Shown here: positions 10,987 through 22,309 of the stretch, piece after piece
How the letters are laid out: each line of letters opens with the position of its first letter
How positions within the stretch are numbered: position 1 is the stretch's first letter
Source: Membranipora membranacea
Lineage: Eukaryota > Bryozoa > Gymnolaemata > Cheilostomatida > Membraniporidae
Assembly: GCA_914767715.1 (NCBI GenBank)
Contig: OU612074.1
Coordinates: 8,883,501 to 8,943,500, forward strand
Reading direction: 5' to 3'
DNA length: 60,000 nucleotides
The notes under the pieces: generated by a model
Seen by the model: the letters and a program-made list of their open reading frames with translations, nothing else
Told to the model about the DNA's origin: nothing
Databases searched by the model: none
Translations under genes and position numbers: made by a program

Positions 10987-12468
10987 AACTTCATCAATCC
11001 AGTAAACTAGATCGGTGTTATGGTAGATATTATAGTCTCTTGTCTCTGTAACTCGGTACTGTCCTGACAGCGTTCACTTCATATGAGGAACTTTCGAGCA
11101 ATGGCAGTGCGTGTCAATGATGATAAGGACACATAATACTCTTACTATGTTATCAGGAAAAAGATAAGAGACTTAATATAAAACAAACTATCGAATTAAA
11201 TTAAGAGGATATACTAGACATGTGAATGTGTAAATATTGGCGATCAGTGATAAGATAAAGTCATCAAATTCTATTTTTGATGTTCAATTACTCATTCGCT
11301 CTGACCAGGTATTATATACAATGTAGCAGTAGCATTACCTGGTGTGGCCAGATCTAGAGGATGTAGCTCAGTATTTATGTGTTCAGCCAACTTGGAAGAC
11401 AATCAACCATAATTTAAACTTTTTTTATGAAATAGGACTTTTTCGACGGCCCTATTTAACAGACCTCTAACGTTGCGAAAGACATTTACTAACCTCAAAA
11501 GAAATACTTAAATATTTATCTTATTTTGAAGTTTTGTGACGTTTAATTACTGTTATAATCATGTAGGTTTCAATTCAAGTGAGCAAATGGTAAGGGGAAA
11601 TTTGTTATATATGTTTTTAAAATGAGAGGCACTCTGGAATATTATTACAGCCAAAAGTCTGGAGCAGTTGTAAGATGGAGACTTAATGGGACAAATCAGA
11701 ATGCTTAGGCTCAAATGAAATAATTAAATATTTATCTAAGAGGTGTGCACTGAAACATTTCCGCCAAGTTCTGGAGCACTTGTAACATGACAACTTATTC
11801 TTACAAATCTGCCTTTCTTGCTCGAAATGACAGTTTTGCAAAGAAAATAAAAGTAACTTTAATTTTCTAGAACGTTGTAATTTCAACATCCAAAAGATAG
11901 GAAAGTATATTTTGGTGTTCACTGTTATGGGTTCATGTTTTCAAGTTGCAGCTCTTGTAAAAGTAGTCTACATCAGCAAAGTTCTGATGTTTTGTTAAGT
12001 ATGGCTTGGGAATTCCCTGCCATAGCCTAGGATATTATACAACCCCACCTATGCAATAGTCTTGTCATGCTAATTTTTCCTTTATTATAAAAAGTGGTGG
12101 CATGAAAAGGCTGGCTATGCATGCTTTGACATCCACATACAGGAAAACAAATTAATGTGTAATAATTTATACAGACATACGGACACAATAAGGCCGGAAA
12201 AGATTACCCATTACGCAACAACGTCATCATTGTGGTAAAGCACCCAATTCCAGTGCCTAATCAAAAATATAATGATGTTAGTGTATTCCCTGCAGGATGC
12301 TGAAGGGTTTCTTTATGTCATTTCCCTATTGTCGCATAGAAATCCCACAATGCAATGTTTTGGGATTTCCAGTTGGAGAATAGTCAAATATAATAGAATC
12401 ATTTCACTGGGATGTGCAAGCATTGCATCATGAGATCAAAGGTTCATGTTTTGTAATACAACTTTCAG
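10987..12468. other. A1 5' flank; no gene recognised
   Basis: This 1.5-kb stretch separates the A1 start codon from B0, which is transcribed the other way, so it should hold the A1 promoter. I see no convincing TATA box or initiator. It is conserved with units 2-4 at a few percent divergence. A 79-codon minus-strand open frame (11922-11683) differs in a few residues from the other units but shows no domain. Confidence 0.4.
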
Positions 12469-12554
12469 ATGCAACAACGGATGATGCATATACCTAGGCA
12501 CTACAAATGTGGTGGAGATAATGACTGTGGTGATTGGAGTGATGACTTGTTCAG

Positions 12555-12768
12555 GTGTGCGTTTCCAAGGAGATAGGGTAAGAGTCTCTAACCACTTGGT
12601 GTAATGTCGATTGATATATTTGAGCTTCAAATTTGATGCAGATAATACTTGCTCAGATTCAATCTGAGTTTCTGATGCTTTGAGTTCAAATAGCCAGAGC
12701 TCATACATCAATCTCCTCAAGATTGTGAGTTGTCTTCTTGGCTCCTCAGCTTTAGTATGATACCCCAA
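12555..12768 (-). other. Unrecognised open segment inserted after the B0 LDLa fragment
   Basis: Similarity to the LDLa exon stops near 12550. From there to about 12768 the minus strand reads open, with a charged, helix-like composition (for example RRLMYELWLFELKASETQ). It has no counterpart in the other units. It may be part of an unknown mobile element or gene; I do not recognise the family. Confidence 0.3.
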
Positions 12769-13366
12769 AGCTCACTACGACATGAAGTGCTAAACTATGT
12801 ACTAGTAAGTCGGAGTGTTTGTCAAAGTGCTGGTACTGGTTACGGTAATAGCTGTAGTATCCGTGTAGCAACATATTGTATTGACTAACTTCTTATAGGG
12901 ACAAGCAACCTTACACAATCTTGGTTAAATAAATATCAATGTATCTGAAGTAATTTTTTATATTCCTTTGTATTGTTATTAGATTAAGCTTACATTAGCT
13001 TCTACTTGCAGATAGCAGAATTAATGCCCGGATTATGGCCAGATTATTGGTGGTATATGTGCTGTTGTTGCTATGGTTTTGCTTGTGGATGGAATCATCA
13101 TCAGAGTGGTCATCTGTAAGTACATCTTCAGTAGAGATTAATGAGAATGTATGATTGATGAGAATATGTAAAGTATGTATGTAATCAAACAATCTATGTC
13201 CCAGCAATGGGCCATGACAAGCCAACAACCCTAACACATACGCTGTGTTGCATAGGGTGGCAATGGTGGAGTGGAATGAGCTATGGGACAAGCGAACACA
13301 ACTCTGAGTAGTGAATAGCGGGCATGCTAATTAGCGCCATCAACCCATTCTTTTTTGGAGAAGGTG

Positions 13367-13450
13367 ACATGGCGTAATAGGATAGCGCATGCTATTCTCT
13401 GCCAGGCGATTAGTGTCGCAAGAGTTGTGGGTTCGAATCCCATTGTGGGA
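13367..13450 (+). mobile_element. tRNA-derived SINE head
   Basis: It has an A-box-like segment (TGGCGTAATAGGATAGCGC) and a clear B box (GGGTTCGAATCCC at about 13429-13441) spaced as in a tRNA, followed by unrelated sequence. The arms pair poorly, so this is a SINE or tRNA relic and not a tRNA gene. It lies in the B0 TM-tail intron. Confidence 0.5.
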
Positions 13451-14282
13451 GCTTTCAAGGTTGATTGTTCCACCACCAGCATCCTCGGGTATATACCTCT
13501 TCTGTATGTAACCTAGCATCTATGATCTTCAGTTAATCAGTAAATAATCGTCGGGAGTGAAAGAGGTAAATTTTGAGGGATAAAACTAAAACAGTGGTGA
13601 TGGTTTGTTGTATACAGGTAACACCAGCAGTCATATCGTGGCTGATGTCTTTGTGAGGAATTTACTGTACCACTGTATATATTATGACAGTGCTTTTGAA
13701 AAAATCCAGTAATAATAATAATAATATTCAGGGGTAAGATTAGCTCTTGCTTTTATTTGGCAGGTGCAAAGGCCAGAACTGGACAAGTTTGACTGACAGG
13801 ACCTCCTCCTAACAATCCTTGTGTCATTGCTATCGCAACAGTGTCCAATAGAATGCAACATCCGCCACCTCCAGGGTACCCCGGAAGTCCACCCTTGCAG
13901 GAAACTCAGTCTGGGTTAGGGCCTCCGCCACCATATCCTTGTTACTCAACACAATTGGGTGGTTATCCTATGACAGGGATTGGCCCCCACTCTGGTGCCC
14001 AACCTGTTCCTCAGCCTAGTGTAAATCCTCCACCGTATCCAGGAGTTCAGCAGTTATTGGTTGATACCAGTTCACCGAGTAGTCAGGCACTAAACATACA
14101 TGCTGTCACTATAGCTGAAACCAGACTAGTTCAGCCCACCCTGGATACTTCTGCTTATCAATGCTTTTCATTGTGTATCCACAAGCAGAACATTGTTGCA
14201 TATTGCTCTTGAGGATATGGCTTTGAAGAGGCCAAACATTTCTCCAATCCAATCTGAGTGGTAATTAAGGTACTGCTGTCGA

Positions 14283-14405
14283 CAGCCTGTCTCTACAAGC
14301 TGTGCGACAGGTGCTCCCCAACCCAGCCTGTCTCTACAAACTGTGCGACAGGTGCTCCCCCACCCAGCCTGTCTCTACAAACTGTGCGACAGGTGCTCCC
14401 CCACC
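14283..14405. repeat. 41-bp tandem repeat, three copies
   Basis: Three near-perfect 41-bp copies, each starting CAGCCTGTCTCTACAA and holding the inverted pair CCTGTC/GACAGG about 14 bp apart. It lies just past the B0 tail and is not seen elsewhere in the window. Confidence 0.85.
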
Positions 14406-14718
14406 CAATGTCTTCTCCAACCCTTTCACATTTTTTTTCTCTTTTTAAGGTCTTCAGAAGGTCCTATACCTATGCCTTCATATATATATACCATGTTTAT
14501 TCTGGAGAAGAATAAGTCCTTATGACTTGTACCCAGAAAAAAGAAAAAGAAAAAATTTGATAAAATATGGTGTATAATTAAAATGACATGTAACTAAGAA
14601 TCAAGAACAATGACAGGTAAAATTACAAACTACACACAGGCATTAATTAGCAGTAAAACGTTAAACAAGTTAAAACACAATAGCTAGGAAAAGAAATTTA
14701 GAACAATGCAGCAGTAGG

Positions 14719-16113
14719 CTAAAATGAAATGATAACAACTGACTCATTAATTGAGAGGTTTGAGGACGTGGCTCCGAGTGCATTTTTGAATGAAGCAAGG
14801 GATTGACTCAGCTTAACATGATTGGGTAATTTGTTAAACTTCTGAGCACCGAAATTCGCTAAAGAGAATCTAAAATTTTCCTTGGATAGTCTAAATCCAG
14901 AACTTTTAGCAAGCCGAGTTTCACTAGTTAACTTTTCAGGTAGCAGATTGATATCAATTATTGAGACTAAATTAATAACAGTTTTATAAAACGTCAGCAG
15001 ATACAAATATTTGAAACGCAAAGTTAAAACAGGGATCGTTGTAGGTCTTTTGAGTATTATCTTTAGAACTGTCATAGTCTATAATTTTCAGACATCTATT
15101 CTCAATTTGTAAAATTTCTATTTTTTTACATAGTCGTTTGTTGTAAATAAACAGGAGAGCTGTATTCCAGGTTGGACGATTAGTACCAAAAATTTAGGGG
15201 TAAGGAATTTTCTATTGCGTTGAAAGTTGGTGACTATTGGATAAAGTTTTAGTTTAATTTTACTGGTCGAAGATTTAAAATTTAATTTGTTATCAAGAAT
15301 CACACCTAAGTACTTAATTTTGTCTGATTGTTTGAAAATGAGATTGTTGAATTTAAGTTCAGGAGGTTATATGTTTCGTTTATTGGAAATGGTCATGACA
15401 TCCGTTTTACCGCTGTGTAGAACAAGGAAATTTTCACTGTACCAACTGGATGCTTTGATGGATACTTGTTTCCATAAGTTTTGTGGATATGGCTGGGTTT
15501 TCCCCACTAGGAGGCAGTCATCAGCGTATAGATAACAATTGTTGAGCTGCATCAGATCGTTAATAAACATGATAAACAGCAGGGGTCCAACTACAGACCC
15601 CTGCGGCACACCAGTTATAACTCGACTGCATTCAGATACACAACCATTAACTTTCATGGCCTGCTCTCGACTGGAAAGATAACTTTTAATAAATTTTGAC
15701 GCATTAGAGGGATAACTAAAATTTGTTAACAGTTTTCTGGCAAGGATCTCATGGTTTACACAATCAAAAGCTTTACGGATATCAAGAGAAGAAACGGTGA
15801 CAAATCTTGACTCGTGCTTGGACAGCAGGGAACGAAATTTGTTGACTAGTTGAGTGAAAATTTGATCAGTGGATGTACCATTTCTAAAACGAAATTGACG
15901 AGACGCTATTAGATCATTAATTTCCAGATAGTCACGAATTTGGCAATTTATTATCTTTTCAATGACTTTACTTAATATTGGCAATAGCGAAATCGGTCTA
16001 TAATTATTCGGCAAACGTTTCTTGCCACTTTCGCAGATAGGAATTACTAAGGCCTTTTTCCATACATCTCGAAACTCGTGACATTTAAGGTTCAGATTAA
16101 CTACATGTGTCAA
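14719..16113 (-). pseudogene. Non-LTR retrotransposon reverse transcriptase, 5'-truncated, with in-frame stops
   Basis: Read on the minus strand, one frame runs from 16113 down to 14719. The first segment (16113-15367) has NNYRPISLLPILSKVIEKI, DIRKAFDCVNHEIL, GVPQGSVVGPLLF and the catalytic YADDC box, typical of LINE reverse transcriptases of the jockey/CR1-like groups. A stop near 15367 is followed in the same frame by KYLGVILDNKLNF, the region after the RT core. A second stop near 15118 precedes a segment (15075-14719) ending in the KLPNHVKLSQS-type C-terminus. The endonuclease part is missing. It lies between B0 and B1 and is absent from units 2-4. Confidence 0.85.
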
Positions 16114-16668
16114 TGGATTAAGAAGTTCAGGGATCTAGTAGTGATCTATATATATTTAAGAGAGGGTACATACTGAACACAGTCTTTGAAAATCAAACTA
16201 AATCTCCTCAACTCAAAACAACAGATGCATCACAGTACTACAGCTGGAGGTGCAGATTTTTATCACCCAACTGCTCAGAAACACTTTATTATTTTTCAGC
16301 CGATAATACTGATCTTAGATCTCAATTTTTCCAGCTACCTTTTCTCACTGTTACCATTCCTTGCTCGATAAATATTTTTATTCTTAAATTATTGAATATT
16401 ATAGATTTTAACTTTTTCATCTTACATCAGAATGTATCCCTTGTGTCTAAGATTGTGCCCTTCATGCTCTTCTCTTCTTTCCTTCCATCAAACCGAATCA
16501 TCAAACAATTTTTATTTAATGTCAATTACGTCTCCCACAATGCAACTTTCCGGACGTCTCTCCGTAATCAGGTCACATGATTATGATTTCCAGGTGTGAT
16601 AACGATAATTGGATATATTCCAGCTACAAATGTGATGGAGATAATGATTGCTCAGATGGAAGTGATGA

Positions 16669-16722
16669 ACCCCTGCGGCACACCAGTTATTACTCGACTG
16701 CATTCAGATACACAACCATTAA
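16669..16722 (+). other. 54-bp reverse-transcriptase-derived patch inside an LDLa exon
   Basis: These 54 bases match 15597-15650, inside the reverse transcriptase fragment about 1 kb upstream, with one mismatch. The sequence is antisense relative to the RT gene. The LDLa exon resumes directly afterwards with its normal end and donor (TTTCA|GTAAGT), and the exon stays open with phase 2 at both ends. Confidence 0.85.
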
Positions 16723-17221
16723 GTTTCAGTAAGTGAAGCTTTATCAATGTCACTTCAAGCGATGGTTTAGCTGGGTTTGATCAAAATGATGGCATAGCCT
16801 TGTTGGGTGGGTTGTAAGCTTTTCTTTCTGAAACATTTAAACGTTACCATCGTGGTAGACTGCCTAATACTTATGCCTAAATGAAAAATATTTTGATTCC
16901 AGCCTGTGCCCGGCAAGACACTTCAACTTTAATATACACATGAAAGAATCCCCACAGCAATGATATTTGGTCTGAGAACATAATTGGAACTTCATTAACA
17001 AGCTGTTTGATTCCCTGAAGGGTTTGTGAATTTTCTTTTTACTATATTGTCACATTTAAGTTCCGCAATGCCCTTTTTATGACAAACCAGAGGGTGGTCT
17101 GCCCCTAAAGAGGGACGCAAGTTGTCCTAGGGCTTCATACTGAGAGTTTGATACATCCTAGTAAACTAGAATGCATCCTAGAGGTGAGGCCATGGGGACC
17201 TCCTAATCGTGAGTTTGCAGC

Positions 17222-17300
17222 AACTGCCAGAAACTGAAACAGGCACTCATCGCCCATTGGCAGTGACACTTTGATCTTAGCCAATGGGCAGAGAAGCGAT
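17222..17300 (-). mobile_element. U2-snRNA-derived SINE, minus-strand copy
   Basis: Read from 17300 downwards it starts ATCGCTTCTCTGCCCATTGG and continues CTAAGATCAAAGTGT, close to the first 33 nt of U2 snRNA. It then shares a longer body with the copy at 3779, including GCCTGTTTCAGTTTCTGGCA and GATTAGGAGGTCC. The shared body makes it a repeat family and not a lone U2 pseudogene. Confidence 0.7.
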
Positions 17301-18410
17301 CCCACAATGTAACGTTTTGGGAATTCCAGTCCAATTCCAGTCAGTGTTAAAATGTGTATTTAACATTTTATAATCGTTTTACTGGGATGTGCAAGTAAGC
17401 ATTGCATCATGAGATCAAAGGTTAGCATTTCAGATTACACTTTTCAGATGCAACAACGGAAGATGCATAACTGGGAGCTTCAAATGTGATGGGGATAATA
17501 ACTGATGGGATTGGAGTGATGGGGAGAACTGTCCAACGGCCACGACCACTACTGCTTCCTGTAGTTCAGGACAGTATCAGTGAGTGAAGCTTTATCAAGG
17601 CTTTGTCATGTTAAAAGTTATAAGTGTGATGAGTTTTGGGTTGACTTTTTGCTCAATATAATGACACATCTTTATCAGGGGAGGAGCTTGTGTGAGTCCT
17701 TACGCCAAATTTTAGTGTTCCTGAAATGCAGGGTTTGGTAGTTGATCATAACTTCGACCCACAGACCCAAACTGGTTGATCTGCATTGTTGGCTTGACCG
17801 ACAGCATGACTTTGGTGGGGACCCTCTTCAAACTTTAACACAGCAACAACAGCCACCTTTCAAATTATCATATTTTGATCACTTTTTTTTTTATTCTTTT
17901 TCTTAAAATTATTAAGCACCACATATTGCTAATGGACGCTGAAACATGTCAACGCGACTTGTTGCCGGATTCGATGTAGGCTCTTTGAATGTAAATCTTC
18001 ATTATTATAAATATTATAACCTATATGTCTCACAATGCAATGTTCTGTCGATCCCATTGGAATCAAGCTGATAGTATATGTTGCATTTGTTAGTATTGTT
18101 AGTCTTTTTTGATTGTGTTGACATTTAGGATTACAAATTCCAGATGCAACAACTTTAGATGCATAACCGGGCGTTACAAAAGTGATGGGGATGACGACTG
18201 TGGTGGTTATAGTGATGAGGTGAACTGTCCCTTCACCACTTCTACTTATCAGTTGGGACAGCATCAGTAAGTACCTGGCAAGGTTGGTTGTAAAATTATT
18301 TACCATAGTAAATTTTGATTCGATACCTCAAGACAGTTTTGCAAAAGGAGAAGGTTTTGTGGGAAATTTTTTCATCATTGCCTAAATCCTTGATCAATAA
18401 TAACGCCTGT

Positions 18411-18486
18411 TAACCAGTGAGGCTCGAACCCAGGACCTTGGGATCCCAAATCAGACGCCTCCAACACTGAGCTATGCCGAATCCTA
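18411..18486 (-). mobile_element. tRNA-derived SINE head (minus strand)
   Basis: On the minus strand it has an A box (TAGCTCAGTGTTGGAGG) and a B box (GGTTCGAGCC, plus-strand 18421-18430) at tRNA spacing. It sits in the intron just before the fourth B1 LDLa exon. Confidence 0.55.
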
Positions 18487-18844
18487 TGTTGACAGGTGTG
18501 ATTACACAGGTGATTGTATAGCTACCAGCTGGACCTGTGATGGTGAGGAAGACTGTGATTATGGTGATGATGAGTCTTATTCTCTCTGTGGCTCCATGAC
18601 CACATCATATTCATCGTGTAAGTATCCACATATCATCATCTTTTAGTGCAGAGAGAGTTAAACTCTCTTTGGTACAGATACTGGGATCCATGGAGTGCCC
18701 TATAACCAGCCCGCCGGAAGCCTCACTACTCTTTATTTCAAAGAGACACAGGGTTTTTACTGCTCATGTGAACATCTGATACTTTTAGTCTTGTTCTGAC
18801 TAGGATGAATGGTGTCCCCGTACCAAATAAGGAATGACTGCCAA

Positions 18845-18890
18845 TGCCGGGAATCGAACCTGAGCCCTCAACCATTAATCCACTCCTGAC
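18845..18890 (-). mobile_element. Partial tRNA-like SINE fragment
   Basis: On the minus strand a B-box-like GGTTCGATTCCCGG is preceded by a poorly kept A-box region. The call is weak and rests mainly on the B box. Confidence 0.35.
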
Positions 18891-19144
18891 TCTTGTGTTG
18901 TATACTGGTAACATGAACCTTACAGTCCTTCAGACATAAACGTCAAATAAAAAAGTTAACTGACTTTACCTTGCTGAGATATAGGATATAGGCTATGTTG
19001 CTATAGTTATACAGTCTTCCAAAGACTAAGAAATGGAGGTGCTTTGGGGCACAGCTGATTTGTTCAGGGCAAAGTAACTCTCAGTTTGCAGGTGGGCCAG
19101 AACAAAACTGGGGCACAGTGAGTCCAGTAGACAATGTGTAGAGT

Positions 19145-19211
19145 GTAGCAGGATTTGAATACTAAACTGTGTTAGAGGGAAGGCACTCTAACCAACTGAG
19201 TTACCTGCTAC
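19145..19211 (-). mobile_element. tRNA-like relic or SINE head, shared by units 1-3
   Basis: On the minus strand the ends GTAGCAG and CTGCTAC can form a perfect 7-bp acceptor-like stem. The A box (TAACTCAGTTGGTTAGAGT) has a paired D stem, and a B-box-like TTCAAATCC follows. Anticodon and T stems are poor, so it is probably not a working tRNA. Copies lie at 35343-35409 and 48937-49003. Confidence 0.5.
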
Positions 19212-20289
19212 TCCAATTCAGGTGTTCTTGGGTTAAAGTCTAGTACAAATCACAATGAGCAAGTGATGCATATTGATACCAATGCACATGCCATCATGAT
19301 ATGCCAAAATCTTTGCAAAGCATATCAACGATCAATTCAAGCATTCAAATCAAACTATTATCTTCCCAAGCAGATAGCGGAGGTTCTTCCAGGAGAAGTG
19401 GATTCAGCTATGCCGGAGTTATTGGGGGTGTGAGCAGCGTTGTTGTGGCTATAGTTATTGTTTCAATAGTAATGGGTAAGTACATATTCGTTGAGGAAAA
19501 TGTGAGCAAGATCATAGTTCTATCAGTGTATCCAACAAAATGAACCGATCACAATCTGATCAAAAACTGGCCAATAGAATGAGAGTAGGAACGTAATGAC
19601 CTTTGACCCTGAGGTGGACACTGCAGAGATCCTGACACAACTGACAGCAATGGATTTATATATTTAATGAAACAGGGCTCTCCACAACTATCATTGATGT
19701 AGTGAACAGCAGACTAACGCTAAAACAAACGGTGAACTGCATCGTGGGACACAATTCTCAGTTTTCCTTTGTTATTATTCAAAGGTGTGATTAAAAGTGG
19801 AAAAATGAGAGCTGGGCATGCTAGAAGAACAGGACCTGCTTTCATAATCGCCCTCCAGTGTCTACAGTGTCAAACGGAACGCATCACCAGCCTCCTCCAA
19901 AGTACCCAGGAGGTCCAGCTATGCAGCCCAATCAACCTGGATTTGGGGCTCGACAAGCCTATCCTAATGGTTACTCTGCACACCCCGGTGGTTATCCTAT
20001 GTCAGGGATGGGTCCCCATCCTGGTCCACAACCTGGTCCGTATGGTGCTCCACCTTATGTAAACCCTCCTCCATATCCAGGGGTTCAGCAGCACCAGCCG
20101 CCAATGGCTACTGGCTTTCTAGGCGTGCAAGCACCGTCGGACGAGGGGCAAAAGTCTGGGGGGCTCAGACTACCCCAGCCCCAGCCTCCGATGGCTACTG
20201 GGTTCCCCAGCACCTCACAAGCATCACAGCAACAGCCGCCCACTGAGTCAGTACAATCAGGCAGGCTTTACAAACCCATCTTGTATTAA

Positions 20290-21182
20290 GTTACTTTCCC
20301 ATAATGCATCATCCCTGAGAAGTTTATTTCTCTCTTTCCATACTCAAACGTTTTCTGATGCACTCACCATCACAACAGCATTTGCTCACCTAAATAGTTT
20401 TAAAGAGGTAGAACCCCATCCTGCCTCACAATTATAGAGCAGATTAAAAGTTGGTTGAAGGCAAGGGAAGGACTGGCCCCACTATGATGTAACGATATCC
20501 ATCACTGTTTTTCTACGTCGTCAGAAGGTCGGTATCTGCCTTCATGTGGTAGCTTCTGACTAGCAGAGGAAACAGAATGCAAGATTACTTCCGTGCCAGT
20601 AAAATATACACTACAATACAATTAAAACTGTACACTATTGATCTATTTCTCAGAATGTTTACTTTGCAGTTTAATGTGTGTGCTGTGGCTATGTGTTATA
20701 TACTGACTCAATATATTTTTGATATATAAATTTACAATTTTAAAGTAAACCTTTTTGACCATTTGGAATGAATACATGTTTCTGTTCTCAGTTTTATTGT
20801 ATGGATGATCATGGTCTCATTAGTGTCTTTTCCGGCTACACAATTATCTCAAAAATTTTTTTTTTTATACAATATAATATATATAACTAGAGTTTGGAAT
20901 CTTTTGGATCATGTGTCAACGAATATACATGAACCGTTTTCTTCCTGGTCCAATAGGTATGCGTACGGGTAATTTCCATACCATCCGTCCAAAGCTGATA
21001 AGTTGTTTCCCAGGACTGTCCCTAGTCGAATCAATGGAGGGGGGGTAGCTCTTGCTTAATGAATGGAAACAAATAGGTGTTGCTCATAGTAGATATGCCA
21101 AATATACAGATAGCCAAACATTCAATTGGTATGTCTGTGCTTTTGACCATTTTCACCTTTCCGCTGAAAATCCTACTAAAAT
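20290..21182. other. B1 3' flank; no gene recognised
   Basis: AT-rich sequence following the B1 tail. The second B tail exon present in units 2-3 (36731-36860) is missing here: the sequence passes directly from CATTTGCT to CACCTAAATAG at about 20386. Confidence 0.5.
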
Positions 21183-21215
21183 CCCCTCTACTGACACGGC
21201 GTGTCAGTAGAGGGG
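21183..21215. repeat. Perfect 15-bp hairpin with 3-nt loop
   Basis: CCCCTCTACTGACAC, loop GGC, then the exact reverse complement. It stands about 100 bp before the second reverse transcriptase fragment and is seen only in unit 1. Confidence 0.8.
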
Positions 21216-21315
21216 GGCAATTCCAACGGGGGAAAAATGGAGCAAACTTGATCTAATTTAAACCCTCGACATTGATCAATAATTATAAAATTTCATAGTA
21301 TATGAAAATAAATGT

Positions 21316-21982
21316 GTGAAAGTGTCTGAGCATAGCCTTGAGTACAACCCCTATATACAAATGCTATCCACCCAATATGTTAAACCTTCTACCCCTACAC
21401 TTGTTTTAAATGATACTGCTATTGCTTTTAGTGATAAAGTTAAATATCTTGGTGTATTAGTTGATGATAAGCTGCGTTTTAATGATCATGTGCATGGTAT
21501 AGTTTCAACCGCCTCTCAAAGGATGTATGTAGTCAGGAATTTTGTATTTTCAAGCTCTAAATATGCTTTTTAAAAGTTTTATTGTATCACGAACCTCCTA
21601 TTGCTTACCCATTATTTTTAAAAGCTTGTATGCTGCTGACAAGCAACGCCTGTGTAAAATTTTCAAGGACGCTATAAAGTTAGGCATTGAACATCCCGAC
21701 ATTTATACCATGATGGACAATCAGACACGAACACTGGCCTTACGCTATATTCACGATGAGGATCATTTCATCACTGATTTGTTGAGTAAATGTCCATCTG
21801 GCAGATACAATACAGTAAAACATAGAAGCTCACTGGGGAGAGACTGTTTGCTGCGTCATTTTAAACGAAATGCTTTTTTAGACAGAGATTTGATTTTTTA
21901 TTCCAAGTGTCTTCGCTTTTTCTTGCTGATTCAAAGTGCCAGCAACTACACTGTATTTCGCGCTCATTTTTTCTTTTCATAA
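21316..21982 (+). pseudogene. Second non-LTR reverse transcriptase C-terminal fragment, frameshifted
   Basis: The first open segment (to 21573) ends FSDKVKYLGVLVDDKLRF and TASQRMYVVRNF, the region just after the RT palm in LINE elements. The protein continues in another frame from about 21542 (KSFIVSRTSYCLPIIF, then ADKQRLCKIFKDAI), so one frameshift separates them. No catalytic core is present. It lies between B1 and C1 and is absent from units 2-3. Confidence 0.75.
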
Positions 21983-22309
21983 TGCTGTCAGTGATAGTAA
22001 TAAAATCCATCCATCCAAATATTCACCCATAGTGTTGTGTGTTTTGTGTGTAAAACACTTAGCAACATGTCAACCTAAAAGGTTTCACTTTGTATTGTTT
22101 CATTAGAAGCACCAGGCACTTGGTCCATTTTCGTTCTATGGCCTGTTTTCATACACAAGTACCTGTATAGCCCCTAGTCAATGCTACTTATAGCAGGTCA
22201 TTTTTTCTTGACTTCATGGTGTTGAGCAAGCACCTGTCAAGGTATTGTCATCAATGATTGGCTGAGACTCGGATTAGGTAGAAATACACAGGGACCATCT
22301 ATAACAGTT

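Larger units (their letters stand above)
12469..14212 (+). pseudogene. B0: decayed LDLa-TM-tail gene fragment
   Basis: This is a plus-strand relative of A. An LDLa exon starts at 12469 after a good acceptor but has a stop replacing Arg in the CNNGR motif, a frameshift, and breaks off near 12550. A TM exon at 13012-13115 matches the A span, but an insertion near its start shifts the frame. The tail exon starts at 13764, has TGA at 13790-13792, then runs open as VSNRMQHPPPPGYPG and on past the family stop to 14212. It keeps NPPPYPGV. A tRNA-derived SINE lies in the TM-tail intron. Three independent lesions make a working gene unlikely. Confidence 0.75.
16594..20289 (+). pseudogene. B1: plus-strand LDLa-TM-PPxY gene, probably broken
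   Basis: Exons: LDLa 16594-16728, 17448-17579, 18144-18266 and 18496-18617, TM 19374-19475, tail 19859-20289 (or 19785-20062 in another frame). Phases match throughout, and the TM exon reads VIGGVSSVVVAIVIVSIV. The tail has two PPxY motifs (PPKY and PPPY) plus [13 protein letters not shown] as in A. Lesions: the second LDLa exon has TGA at 17503-17505 in place of Cys5, the first carries a reverse-transcriptase patch and lacks Cys6, the third has Cys4 changed to Ser, and no signal exon is visible upstream. A tail acceptor at 19785, the position used in A, would give a non-proline frame because of a 7-bp loss. The acceptor at 19859 restores the proline-rich frame. Confidence 0.65.

Noticed and set aside
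11683-11922. 79-codon minus-strand frame upstream of A1, also in units 2-4
   Set aside because: The few differences between units change amino acids, there is no domain, and near-identical units give no test of selection.
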